From: Hofstenia miamia | Taxonomy: Eukaryota > Xenacoelomorpha > Acoela > Hofsteniidae | DNA: 64,000 nucleotides | Direction: 5' to 3' | NCBI GenBank assembly: GCA_900660155.1 | Contig: CABFPE010000052.1 | Location: 1,449,800 to 1,513,799, forward strand | In this document: positions 12,113 through 23,700 of the stretch, piece by piece | Position numbering within the stretch: the first letter of the stretch is position 1 | Layout of the letters: each line of letters begins with the position of its first letter | Notes under the pieces: model-generated | The model's input: the letters and a program-made list of their open reading frames with translations, nothing else | The model's database searches: none | Told to the model about the DNA's origin: nothing | Translations under genes and position numbers: made by a program

Positions 12113-12430
12113 ATTGAGTCAAGGTTATTTGACCTGTAACATGCAATTGTTCCCCTACATGCTACTGCAGTACAAGTTGTTTGGTTGCACACATTGTTGG
12201 ATGTATTATTATTAAAATTTCTCTGATTATGTATATTCCATAGATGATTTTCATACCTTTTTTTACTATTAAAATATATTCTGCAATTAAGACAAAAATG
12301 TACCCCATGAGTCTTATGTACATTTTTCAAATGATGATGCATTGTACGTGGAGTAGTGCATGCATAGCTACAATGCCCACAGTGATATTTACTTTTGGCA
12401 GGTGGAGTTTCACTAAATATATTTTAATAT

Positions 12431-14023
12431 CAAAAATGGTTTGTTTTTGATAAAATTAAAACATTACAGCCCAATTTTTTTCATATTTTGTCTGTGTAAA
12501 TGATGTCTCTGGGACTCTCTGATCATATTTACATAGGTATTTTTTCACAAAACAATACTTTTCCTAATTTTGTACCTACTATATATAGTAGGCTGGGCAG
12601 TTGTTTAAGACATACAATTGGGTCTAAAAAAGAATATTTCGTTAGCAATTACTTTTAAATTTCACCAACTATAGTTATTAGCCTTGGCTGATATGGGTTA
12701 ATAATATTATCAAATTTGTCTGTAAAATGTTATTAAATTAAATTCTTGCTGTAAATGCAAATGATTGGGAAAGGAATATGGTTTTGGTTTTAATAACTTG
12801 CAGCAACTATATATAATATTAATTTATGTTAATGTTTATAAGTTTTAAGTTGTATTAGAATTTACAGTTACTTTCAGATGAGTTATGAATTAGATAATTA
12901 TGTCAGAATGAAAATATAAAAATATGAAATTATGCACAATAACTTTAACCAAACCAATAATCACTAGTAATAATAAAAATGAAAATAAATATATCAAAGA
13001 ATTAAAAACTGATTTGATTATACCAGATGAATACTTACATTTTATCTAATAACTTCTTTTCATATAAACAATGCAAAAAGATTGTTTTTTTTGTGAAAAA
13101 TATAATTGCTATAAATTGCTAATTGTAATTATATGACTAATTTTAAGGGCTTTATTTATATTTCAAAATTTCTGAAAATATAAATATAAAATTATTAACA
13201 GTCAGATGTGAAATTAACTTTCATTGACCAATATTGAAATTTAAGATAATTTTCTAAGGGCTAATTTCCTTAATAATGATAATTGACTACGCAATTCCCT
13301 GCTCAGTGACATTGCCCCCGTAATAACCCATCTAAATATGAATCATTTAGAAAATTACTGGTATGAGTAACCGCTGGAAAGATAAAATACACTATTGAAA
13401 TTTATTAACAATTCTGTTCTACTATAAATTTGTATATAAATATGTGAATAATACTTGGTAATCCATACCTCAGACAATCACGTCTTTCCCACCACCTACT
13501 TGATGGCCAGTAGAATTTGCTTGGTCATTACTCATCTAATTACTTAAATTCAAATATTATCAGTTAGAAAATTTCTTACCATTTCAGTTGCCATTGTATT
13601 CATGTGAGAGACAATATGGGCAGGATCATTGTAGAGATCATATCAAAAGACACAGTTTTGGTAACTGGTCATTGCTTTACAAATTTCCGATTAATACTCT
13701 GGTGACCATTCCTCCAAAATCAATATTTTATTTTGCCAATGATAGTTTGAAACTTACAAATTGCAATTTGTTTTTTGTTTCATCATCCATTACACCAGAA
13801 ACTTGCCCACAATAATATTCTGACCATTGACTCTAAGTAATTAGTTAATAACAATAACTAAAATTAAATTACTTCAAAATTCATTACTTGATGAACTGCT
13901 GCATTGCGAGGATTGACAGTTGAGGAGATTATTATCTTGCTCAACATCATATAGGGGGAGGGAGTTTCAATGTTAAATCTAAGGCACAAATTTTTTATTT
14001 TGAACTTATTTATTCTGACTTAA
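12431..14023. other. AT-rich Polinton interior without recognised genes
   Basis: A plus-strand open frame at 13588-13815 has no motif I can place. The position between polymerase and ATPase could once have held a further element gene, but nothing is recognisable. Confidence 0.35.
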
Positions 14024-14445
14024 CAGTGTTGGTTGATTTAAATCACTTGATTTAAATCATTGATTTAAATCGGATTTAAATCATGATTTAAATCAAAGCA
14101 CATTATTAGTTAAATTATTGATTTAAATCAAGTACACTAAAAGAGATGCAAGTAGTGTATTCTAATTGTTTTGAAGTCATTGCCCTGATATTGGAATGAA
14201 TTGGTCAGCCCTGAAATGTTGTTTTGCATGTTTTTTATCTTCAGTTTATTTCAAATTGATGAAATTATCGTATTTCATAAATAGTAGTATCAAAAGGATT
14301 TCTAATATTTGCTACCTTGGAAAATTGTCTGGGTAAAATTGAAATTTAGGTAAAAAAATCCGATTTAAATCAATAAATCCGATGTAAATCAAAAAATCCG
14401 ATTTTTTTGATTTTTTAATTTAAATCGGATTTTTTCCCAACACTG
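14024..14445. mobile_element. 422-bp MITE built from ATTTAAAT palindromes
   Basis: Begins CAGTGTTGG and ends CCAACACTG, flanked on both sides by CTTAA (14019-14023 and 14446-14450). Both subterminal regions are packed with GATTTAAATC palindromes (TTGATTTAAATCA, CCGATTTAAATC). The middle is unrelated AT-rich sequence with no coding capacity. It is a non-autonomous DNA transposon of uncertain superfamily. The CAGTG ends resemble hAT, but the 5-bp flank does not fit the usual 8 bp. Confidence 0.75.
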
Positions 14446-15204
14446 CTTAATAATCGGATTTTAAGTTTTTAAAAAACTTATGCTACACTATCAAATGAAA
14501 TTTCATTTGATTCTGCATTTAGCAAAGCCTCCATAATATTGGAGTATTGTTCATTCCAATTCTGTAAGGTTTGAACATCGATTCTGTTATTGGAGTTCAT
14601 TATTCTAAAAATATTATTAAATAACTAAAAACAAACTAATGTTTTTCATAGTAGTAAATTACATGACATAGTCAATTATATTCAACTAAGTTATTAAAAT
14701 AATAAGTTTCTGTTATTTGCTAGTTATAAAATATAGGATTCATTTGATTTTTAGTATATATACATGTAGCTAGTGTTATTATTTTAATATTTGACATATT
14801 GTGTATGATTTAATGAAATTGAGAATAGTCTTATAGTTAGAATTATGTTATAAGTTTAATTAATTAAAAATCTTACCTTGCTTGTTGGAAAACAGATGTG
14901 ATTTGAATGTAAAGTAAAAGTTAAATTGTGAATGTTTTTTTGGGATATATGCAATGTACTACTGCATGTTGCGAAAATTTCAAAAAGAAGTGTGACTTAA
15001 CTTTTTGAAAATATTCTAGCTACACTCACAGGCAATCAAAATTGAACATATAATGCATTTTAAGCCAATCAGTGATAAGAACATTTATTCTAATCACAGG
15101 CTTTGAACTTCTGCTTTTATAAAATTATTAAATAACTTTTTGTGTTTCACTGTGCAATTTTTGTTTAAAATAACCCAATTTAGACTTTGCTATCATCATA
15201 TATA
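14446..15204. other. Spacer upstream of the Polinton ATPase
   Basis: AT-rich, with no recognisable gene. Confidence 0.35.
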
Positions 15205-15717
15205 ATGGATCCTTGTTATTATGTCAGTACTTATGCAAAAAGAGTTTTTTTGGATTTTTTTCGGCCAAGTCATTCTGGTAAAACTCATCTCTTCCTTGAA
15301 CTAATGAGAAAAAATTATTTTGCAATGTTTAAAACAGCATTTGTATTTTACAAATGTATGCAAGCAGCGTACAATAAAGAAATTAATAGAAAAATGAATG
15401 TTAAATTTGTAGAAGGATATTCAGAGGAAAAGCTGTTGAAACTTGTAGATTCAGGCATAAACAATTCACTGCTGTTATTTGATGACCTTGGTGAGGAAAT
15501 ATTTAATTCACTTGGTTTTGTGAGTTTAGTAACGACTGCAAGACATTCAAACATTGGGATATTTCTAATTACACATAGCGTTTTTTCTAAGTCAAAATTT
15601 TCGAGAACAATTCAGTTAAACGCATCTGGTTTGTTTTTATTTAAAAATTTACGAGATACTCTACAAATTCGAATGCTGGCTACACAAATGGGCGTAAATT
15701 TGGTTATTTATTCATAG
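15205..15717 (+). pseudogene. Polinton genome-packaging ATPase (FtsK/HerA type)
   Basis: Shows a Walker A-like PSHSGKTH near the N-terminus and a Walker B LLLFDDLGEE about 75 residues later. An arginine-containing TTARHSNIG segment and a polar motif (THSVFSKSKFSRTIQLNAS) follow, typical of the Polinton ATPase that would pump the genome into a capsid. It lies on the strand opposite to the polymerase and heads the plus-strand gene block, as in other Polintons. It is part of the fossil element. Confidence 0.8.
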
Positions 15718-15782
15718 ATTTTCTACCAAGCACCCAGATTGTTTACGACTATCCACCTACTTAGAGAGCAGACAAATATTCT

Positions 15783-16031
15783 ATGGAACTAATAGAGAAC
15801 TGCAATTTCTTACACTTAATTCAAGGCTTGTCAAGAAAAACCAAAATGCAGCTACTTTGTGAAAAAAATATCTGTAATTTTATATCTCAGATTGTGTATA
15901 ATATTCAACAGGATGTTATTCCGTTGGGATCAGAGAAGGACAGTTTTTTGAAATATCGTACATTGGTGAGCATTATGTTAACGCATGCTCCTCCACAACT
16001 AGAAAGATTCACCTCTTACAGTCCAAAATAG
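15783..16031 (+). pseudogene. Small conserved Polinton ORF
   Basis: About 80 codons, with the pattern NFLHLIQGLSRKTKMQLL followed by a segment ending SFLKYRTLVSIML. A short helical protein with this layout is common between ATPase and integrase in Polintons and related virus-like elements. Function unknown. Confidence 0.5.
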
Positions 16032-16117
16032 GAATTCATTTTTTTAATTGTATTTTACAAATTGCAATAAATAATACATAATGTTTGTGTTTAATCATTT
16101 TGACTCGCACTAGTGAA

Positions 16118-16506
16118 ATGGAATTAATTCACATTGTGAAGTACAACGAATTAATTAGAGAACGAAATAATTGCACAATTGACAGATCATTAAATCAGGA
16201 CGAGGTTCATATTGATGATGATATTCAGGTAAAATTGATGCACCCCCTGCAACTCAACTTCAAAATGGATATGATCCCGTGAAAAAATTTCTTGAAACCA
16301 CAAATGTTTACATACATGGAAAAATGATACATTCCAAGTCTGTATCTATGCCGTATAGAATATTGAAAAGTTTTATTGATACACCTGGTAAAAAGTTGAA
16401 TGCAACAATGCGATTGATTGTAAAAGATATCGGAAATTTCCTACCTTCAGACATTGTACAAAACGATGAAGTTTTAAAACAAATAAAACTATCAGTATGG
16501 AATTAA
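16118..16506 (+). pseudogene. Unrecognised Polinton ORF remnants
   Basis: Two adjoining open stretches. The first is rich in charged residues (HIVKYNELIRERNN). The second contains a K/D-rich segment (MRLIVKDIGNFLPSD). They lie between the small ORF and the integrase on the same strand, so they probably belong to the element. I do not recognise the family. Confidence 0.35.
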
Positions 16507-16555
16507 TAATGGAAAAGTATTTGAGAAAAATTTACTCTGGACTAAGTTCCTCCCC

Positions 16556-17409
16556 GTGAGCTTTGGGAGTATTAATGAACTTTACAAAAAAGCAAAAGAA
16601 AAATTTCCCAATGCAACGAAATCTGATGCAGAACGGTTTCTGCAATCTATTGACACATACACTTTATACAAAAAGCCTATTAGACGATTTTCTCGCTTAC
16701 GAGTTATAGCCTTTGATATTGACCAAATTTTGGGGATTGATCTGGCAGTTGTGGAAACATTGGCAAAATATAATAAAGCTGTTACAGGCATTGCGTAACA
16801 AACAATCAACCAATGTTTTAGCCGCATTTAAAAAGCTGAGCGGATGGAAAAGGGTATATAAGCTTTGGTGTGAATGAGGGGTAGAATTTCAAGGTGAGTT
16901 TTCAAAATTTTGCGCAAAAAATGGCATAGGAATCTACAGTTCAAAATCAAATCTAAAATCTGTTTGTGCTGAACGTGCAATTTGCAGTTTGAAAGATATT
17001 ATATTTAAATATTTGAATTATTCAAAGAGCTTAAGATATGTTCACAAACTGGGACATTTTACATGGGTTTTGAATTCACGAGTGAATAGAACTATTGAAA
17101 TGGCTCCAAAAGATGTTAAAAAGAACATGTACCAATGCTTGTTGGGAAAATTGCCAGTGAAGAATAAATTTAATGAAACAAAAAACAAAGTTCAACATGG
17201 GAGATCTGGTAAGGATTTCAAAATCGGATTTTTCATTTCGACGTGGATTCAAAGCTCAATTTCAAAAAGAAGTTTTTATGATTAATAAATTTTTAAATAC
17301 AATTCCAATAACATACCAGTTGAAATCATGGTCTAACAATAATGAATTAATTAATGGCAAATTTTATAATCAAGAACTAATCAAATGCTGTCCACAAATA
17401 ACGGTATAA
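16556..17409 (+). pseudogene. Polinton integrase (retroviral-type, rve)
   Basis: The start shows LYKKAKEKFPNATKSDAERF and YTLYKKPIRRFSR, the zinc-binding/linker region typical of Polinton integrases. A core relic (AFDIDQILGIDLAVVETLAKYNKA) follows, and then the SSKSNLKSVCAERAICSLKDII block that contains the region of the last catalytic Glu. A C-terminal chromo-like segment (RRGFKAQFQKEVF, YQLKSW) ends it at about 17409. It would catalyse insertion of the element. It is broken in several places. Confidence 0.8.
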
Positions 17410-17440
17410 ATAGCTGAATCAAAGTAAAAAAAATCATATA

Positions 17441-17764
17441 ATGGATAAATATTACAGTGATCAGGCAAGTGGTAATAACCTCAGAGGTGTTACACGACAA
17501 CGTGGTTTTGGTATTATATCAAGTTTAGGTAGAGTGGCTATTGCACTTGCACTACGATTAATCCCTCCATTAAAAAATGTCGTTTCTAATCTGGGTGATG
17601 AACTTTTGGATCAATCACTATCCGATTTAAATGACATTGTGGAAGGTAAAAATATAAAGCGGGTTATAAAAAATCGCATGTTAAATATTGCAAAAAATAC
17701 GGTGAAAAATCACGCAAAGTCAGTAAGAAAAACATTTCAAAATACGATCTTTTTAAATATTTAG
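17441..17764 (+). pseudogene. Small basic/hydrophobic Polinton protein
   Basis: An open frame of about 107 codons with a Gly-rich N-terminus, a hydrophobic helix (IISSLGRVAIALALRLIPPL) and a Lys/Arg-rich C-terminus. Its position between integrase and capsid protein, and its composition, resemble small virion-associated proteins of Polintons. The assignment is by position and composition only. Confidence 0.45.
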
Positions 17765-17869
17765 TGTAAATATGAATGTAGGCTAACATTATTTTATTCT
17801 ATTCACACCATGGCAACGTTTACACATTCGTGCTTGAATATTTTTTATCAATACAAAAATTTTAACAAA

Positions 17870-18720
17870 TTATAATTCTGGAACCGCACAAGAATATTTT
17901 CCAACTTCTGGTTGTAATGATCCGACTTTGGAGTTTAATTTTGGATCAGAACAAAATGAATATATTGATTTACAGAGTATACATCTAAGTCTTGCTGTCA
18001 GAATCCTAAACAAAGATGGTTCCAAACTTTTATGAGATCCTGATGATAATACTAAAAGAGATTATGTCTGTCTTGTCAATAATTCAATGATCAGTCTCTT
18101 TTCAGACTTCAATTTATTTGCAAATGGGGTTTTGATACAGTCAGGAAATTGAGTTTTCCCTCATACAGTAATGGTTGCCACTGACTTGTCAAAAACAGCA
18201 AGTCAGAAAAATTCAATGTAGGTGACAAGTGGGTACTATTATGAGAAGCACCCCGAGAGAAAACTAGTTGATACAGAGGAAAAAGATGGTCAAAATAAGC
18301 GAATGAGCCTTTCATTAAGGAGCAAAGTTGTTAATTTCTATGGAACATTACCTATCTATTTTTTTCAATGGGAAAAATTGTTAATACCTGGCATAAATAT
18401 CAGGTTCAAACTTTTAAAATCAAGTGATGAATTCTCACTTATTTCCGACCGTGTTGATGTTGCATACAAAATTGAAGTTGTTTCGGCCAGCCTCATGTTA
18501 AGAAAGCTTAAAGTAGCAGAAAGTGTACACTTGGCAATTAAAAAGACATTGCAAACTGCTCCAGCAGTTTATAATTTTATGCAAATACAAACACGAACAT
18601 TCATTATACCCCCGGACAAAATAGCTTAGTACGGGAAAATGTTTTTTCCAATGACTCAATTAGAAGAAATGCTTTGGGAAAATTATTAGTCAACAATGTA
18701 TTATCACAAAATGCAATGTA
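17870..18720 (+). pseudogene. Polinton major capsid protein (double jelly-roll) relic
   Basis: The N-terminal part shows DPTLEFNFGSEQNEYIDL and LSLAVRILNKDGS. The C-terminal part shows PGINIRFKLLKSSDEFSLIS, LMLRKLKVAESVHLAI and RTFIIPP. These are the conserved blocks of the family formerly known as F54H12.2-like proteins, now assigned as Polinton major capsid protein. It is broken in several places. It is the last gene before the right inverted repeat. Confidence 0.75.
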
Positions 18721-18844
18721 AATAATCAGAGCTAATGTATATTAACAATTGTGTATGCAAACAATAGTAAGCATGCAAACAAAAATGACCACATCAATAA
18801 GAGTCGCTATGGCAAGTATATGAATCATTGTAAAACGTGTAAAC

Positions 18845-18905
18845 TAAATTGGCCCCATGTAAATAAGTGAATCACTATAGCAAGTATATGTTTATGAATC
18901 ATTGT
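18845..18905. repeat. Polinton right inverted repeat, inner part
   Basis: Reverse complement of 7497-7555 at about 90%. A diverged direct copy of the same block sits just upstream (about 18800-18855), so the terminus contains a tandem subrepeat of about 70 bp. Confidence 0.75.
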
Positions 18906-19164
18906 AAAATCAGCCCTCGTAAATGTCACAAAAAATGAGGCAGTAATTACATTGTCGCTAGATGGCGTTGTAAACTCCTCGTCAATATCCAAGACCTAGC
19001 ATAGACCATGGGTCAGAGTGTCCGAAAAGTGAGATTTGTGGGATCTCGACTGCGTTTCCTTAACTATTACTATCAAAAAAACAGAAAGGGATATTTAGAC
19101 TTATGTATTACTGTCGTTAATAGAAAACACCCGGTTTGCACTAAACAGAAATACATGTACTGTG

Positions 19165-19640
19165 GTAGCCCTTCTGTACATAATAGGGCTTTTGATAGTG
19201 TTAGTCACACTATTCTGGAAAGAAAGTATCAAGCATGTGGTTTTGAATAACACTCCACAAACTTCATAAACAGTTATATTAGCAATAGAAAGCAACATGT
19301 CCGTATTGGGAACACTTTTACAAAATATTTCTATTCAAATGGACTATCAATGTTCCATGAATCCTTGTTGCTTGGGATTATGCTTTATTTCTTACAAAAT
19401 CAGTTAACAATGAACAATCAAAAAACCCGTTTCATCATATTCGCATGTTCAAAAACATGTCTTTAAAAGTTAGTAATGAAGATCATGAAATTAAACAATT
19501 TCAAATAATGAAATATCTTTATGTAGATATAGATTCTGACGTATCATTTCAGCAATTTATTAAGAAAAACTTAGAAGTATGGCAGCAGGTATCCAATATC
19601 TAAGAGAAAAACGAACAATTTCATAAAGCAAACAGTTTCT
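19165..19640 (+). mobile_element. LINE reverse transcriptase fragment
   Basis: Plus-strand pieces in several frames read RAFDSVSHTILERK (the catalytic Asp block of non-LTR reverse transcriptase), NSYISNRKQHVRIGN, and further on KYLYVDIDSDVSFQQFI, the thumb-region motif of Jockey/CR1-like LINEs. The copy is short, frameshifted and lacks the YADD box. It is an inactive 5'-truncated remnant. Confidence 0.65.
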
Positions 19641-20773
19641 CTTTGCATTTGTAATCAGCCCTTTCATACATACATGTATTTGACAACATTATTTCAATTT
19701 AAATGCCAGCGTTGAATATAAACAAGTCTATTTAACCACAATACTCTTTGGTTGCTCGTATATAGGCAATGACTGCAAAACAAAACAGGCGAGATTTTTA
19801 CCCGGGAACAATTTCATGAACTGAATCGGGACATCAATAACTATAGATTAAGCGTTGAAACTTTTGTTAGTCTTCATTCTTCTCGCAATCAAATCTGAGC
19901 ATTCTTCTCAGCTTGGACTTTTTCAGTAGGCTCTTCGGTCCCAAACCTCTCTGATTAACTTCTGACAGCACTGACTTCTACACTCTTCAGTGCCAAACGT
20001 CTCTGATTTTACCGTTTTAATGGCATTGATATGCACTTGATCCATTGATTGCTGATGTATTTTTGGATACATTTTTTCAAATTTTTTAAATTACTCTTAT
20101 CCCAGAACTACCATTGAAATAATTGTTTTTTATAGGTGGTTGATGAAAAAATCTCCATCAAGAATATTGCATAAGCCATCAAATGGCAATATATTTCGTA
20201 GTATTTGCTGTAATCTGGTTTTGTGATGATACATATGCCAGAAGACGCCACCTCATCTTCAATTGTGTACTTCTATACTGGGTTAGGTGAAATACAATAT
20301 TTCCTTGTTATTAGTTGAAAAAATTCAAAGCAACGGAAAAATCAGATTCAAATTTTATAATGGTTTCAACTTGGTGTTTCAACAAGCAAGAAGGTGTTGA
20401 AACTGGAAAGCATTCCTTGAAAATACAACTTGATTCTAGTACCAAGAGAATGAAGGGATTTATCAACAATGCACCACTGTTTTATAAACTACAAAATAAG
20501 TATATTCTAACTGGTTCACAAGTTATCTCTATTATGATCCTTTAATAAATTTTCTTTAGCTATAATTTCAAAACTTGATGTGATGAACTCAAGTTGTAAA
20601 CGCTAGTACTAACGAAGAGAAACCTATTTGAAATTAGTTAAACGCAAAAATAATTAAATGCAATTGCAGTTTTTTATTTGTCAAACTGGGAACGAGTGTC
20701 TAATATAGTAGATTACACAGAATGCTGAATTGATTTTTGTTTATTTGATTTTAGTGATTTATATTTTTTTTAG
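19641..20773. other. Non-coding, no recognised content
   Basis: Contains an open frame at 20315-20545 without recognisable motif. I looked here for the AQR exon that should precede 20774 (family motif HYCERFIELMIDLE) and did not find it. Confidence 0.4.
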
Positions 20774-23700
20774 GCATTTCTTCCAACTAGACGGTTTTTC
20801 AATACTGTTTTGGACAGTGAGCACGTCGTTGTTGCCTGCAAAACCAGTAGTTTAGCTCAATTAAAAGAAGGTCGTTTATTTGTAGAGGTTTGTTCATTCT
20901 TATTTAGTTTGATTTAATATAGTAATTTCTAATAATCGCAAGACATAATCATTATTAATGAAGCCAAAGCATTCCAATAGTGGTGTTGAAATCTGCATTT
21001 TCCTTTCACATGTAAAGAAAAACGAGAATGTCAGTTGTTTCATCAGCCCCACCCAAAGGGCATATATCAGGGGTGGATCCAAAGGGTCTTTTTACATTTG
21101 GTGCTTATCTACAAAATTAATTTTTTTGTTTTTTATTTTTTGAAAAAAGTTTGGTTGCTTATTATTAACGCTGTTTATCTATGTCTAAGCTGGAATACAT
21201 TAATATTATTTTTTGATTATGTCCTTAGAGTCATATCCGTTCCCAAGTTTGTAACTATGCGATATGTTCATATTGATTTAAGTTGAAAAACGTTTTCCTA
21301 TGTATTTATTTTTTACAATGTCATGCATTTCTCATTTACATATTTTATTGTTGGATTAGCTAAAACAATAATCGGTTTTAATTTTTGGGTTGAAACTGTG
21401 ATTGCAATACTTTCATATTATGTCGCAAATATTTGTAAATTAAACCCATCTAGATAGCACGGCACTATTTTTTACTAAAAAATATGTTTGAAATAACTTT
21501 GATCTTTGTAAAACTACATGGGCTGTGGATTGAGTCAATTTTTGGGCCAGGCTAAATAATGGCTGACTTTCAATTTTGTGGCGCCCACATCTAATGATTA
21601 TTAAGCTCAGAATCGCGGATATATTTGTGATTTTTTATCGATTATGGGTTGTCTGGGCCCCCAATTCTTTAAAATTGCGGTGTAACATGTTCGGTTAGAT
21701 TATCAAGGTAAATATCAGAGATTTCGTACTTCAATTATATTATTAATAATTTTAATTCGCTAAAGACTATATATATATATATATATATAGGTGTATATTT
21801 GTTTACTTAAACAAAATGTACCTTTTTCTACTTTTTACAGAGTTAAGTCTACATTGTATAAATCTCTTGTATTAACTGGAATGTTATATGGATCAGTAAT
21901 CTGGTATGCTGATGTTAGTGAGGGTATCAAACTTGAGCTTTTTCAGAAATACGAATACACTTTAAATAACCAGTAAATTTGTGAAGTTGCACAACATTAC
22001 ATTTAAAAACTGGCATTCTTTCTTGTTCATAAAATAGGCCTGCGTAGAATTACTATAAAATCCTAAAATAGAGAGGACGTGATGTTTTTTACTTTAAAAA
22101 TTTTTCTTTGGTATTCTTTAAGCATATTTTATAATTTTTCCACGTTTGGGACCCCAAGCTTCTGCAAATATGCTAAAAACCTATTTTAGGAATATCCCTA
22201 ATATATATATATATATATATATANNNNNNNNNNNNNNNNNNNNNNNNNNNNNNNNTGTTCCATATTTTACGCTTGATTTTCAGTTCGAAAAAAGAACCTA
22301 TTGTTAAGCTATTGACAAGTTCGTTTAGTTTTAACATTTACGAACTTGGATAATTATAATTTGAAAAGAATTCGAAAAAAAATTTAGTTAAAAATTTTTT
22401 TCTGTTACAAAACACCAATATATGGGAAATTCTACAAAACACCAGTATATGTGAAATCAATGAAAAATCTCCATTTGGGAATTTTTGAAAAAAAAAATTT
22501 CAAAATGTATTAAAACCTCATATTTAGATGCCATTAAGAGGATCATTAACTTTTTTTGAAAAAAAATATACCTGAAGTACCGTACCAGAAAATGGTGCTT
22601 TGTAACATACAAAATTCACATTTCTGGTGTTTTGCAATCGCAATTTCACATTAGTATGTTACAAATCACCAATATATATGTATATATATATATATATATA
22701 TTTATATACAAATTTGCCGTTAGGTGAATATAACTTGCATTTGTTTAAAATAACTTGAAATTTAGTTATTGGAACGCTTGGAGTTCTATGCTGGGTTTGA
22801 AATCAATGATCATTCTGGTGAACCGTTAAATGACAAACAGATGTTGGATTTGCATTATAAGCGAGTCTATGGGTTGCAGGTATGAATTTCTTTCAAAGTT
22901 CAGCTGATTATTTGTGATTTTAGAAAATGACTTTTAAATTACTTCCTGAGTTGCGTGAATTTTCTCTTCTATGCGTTTCCCAAGCTGATACAAGACAACA
23001 TCTTCTGAAATATTTTAACAGTCTGAGGTGAGTTTATTGATTTATATACTTTTCCTAACAACTTAGTTAGTACCAAGAAGTTAAATAAATTGGTACGTCA
23101 CCTAAACTTGGTAAAATGTGACGAAAAGAAAAAGTTTGAAAAAAGTTTTCTAACTGAACTCATAGCACATCGTTTTCAACGTAGAAAGTCGCAACTCGAA
23201 GCCATCAATTCATTACCATTATATCCCGTTGAAAAGTTGATTTGGGATAAGAACATTGTTCCTGGCGATTATTTTACTGGTGAAGGTAAGAAGTGTAACT
23301 TACAATTTGGCACCTTCGAGTACTCGTGAGCACTCAATCATTCTTGGGCTCTGCATGCAATTTAAAATACTTTCGGCTGACCCTTAGGATGTAATTTTGA
23401 TCGTTATTACCATATGATATATTACAGATTTTTGCAATGTTTGTTTCGAATAAATATGTTGAATGGCACATGCACAACTCTAAATTTAGGTCAACTTAGT
23501 CATTATTTATAATGAAAGAATTCAGAAGATCCGGGGAAGGTCTTCTCCTTTCAAATATGTGCAGAGAGACTAGTTACGTGAGCAAATTTGAACTTGTGTA
23601 AGATGTGTGCAAATTTTGTCATTGAGTTATGTAGAATATCAATGTGGTGTTGGTATATATCAATAGTTTTTCTTTGCACAATGAATTCGTTTATTTAAAT

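Larger units (their letters stand above)
9048..12430 (-). pseudogene. Polinton protein-primed DNA polymerase B (broken)
   Basis: The minus strand carries a Polinton-type family B polymerase in the usual order. A C2H2 zinc-finger region comes first at about 12430-12100, followed by a central region with AKVYL, QVILHPT and a CHKCLSGYRDATNFHNHINKC knuckle. The exonuclease-to-palm part follows, with the NSVFGKTLE motif, YSDTDS with its catalytic aspartates at about 9540-9560, and a C-terminal YEDKRFLVGP segment. In a live element this enzyme replicates the element from its ends by protein priming. The reading frame is broken about four to six times. A 46-N gap with duplicated flanks adds assembly damage around 11640-12140. 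It is a fossil. Confidence 0.85.
7497..18905. mobile_element. Polinton (Maverick) element, broken
   Basis: The ends contain an inverted repeat. The segment 7497-7555 matches the reverse complement of 18845-18905 at roughly 90%, and the true termini may lie somewhat further out. The gene order is typical: protein-primed DNA polymerase on the minus strand (9048-12430), then on the plus strand the packaging ATPase (15205), a small conserved ORF, the retroviral-type integrase (16556), a small basic protein (17441) and the major capsid protein (about 17870-18720). At about 11.4 kb it is shorter than the usual 15-20 kb, and no protease is recognisable. The element is a fossil with roughly ten or more breaks in total, plus assembly joins inside it. 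TIR divergence suggests it is not recent. Confidence 0.85.

Noticed and set aside
13588-13815. 75-codon open frame in the Polinton interior
   Set aside because: No recognisable Polinton gene and no conserved motif.
20315-20545. 76-codon plus-strand open frame upstream of AQR
   Set aside because: Tested as a possible upstream AQR exon; no match to the expected family motifs.
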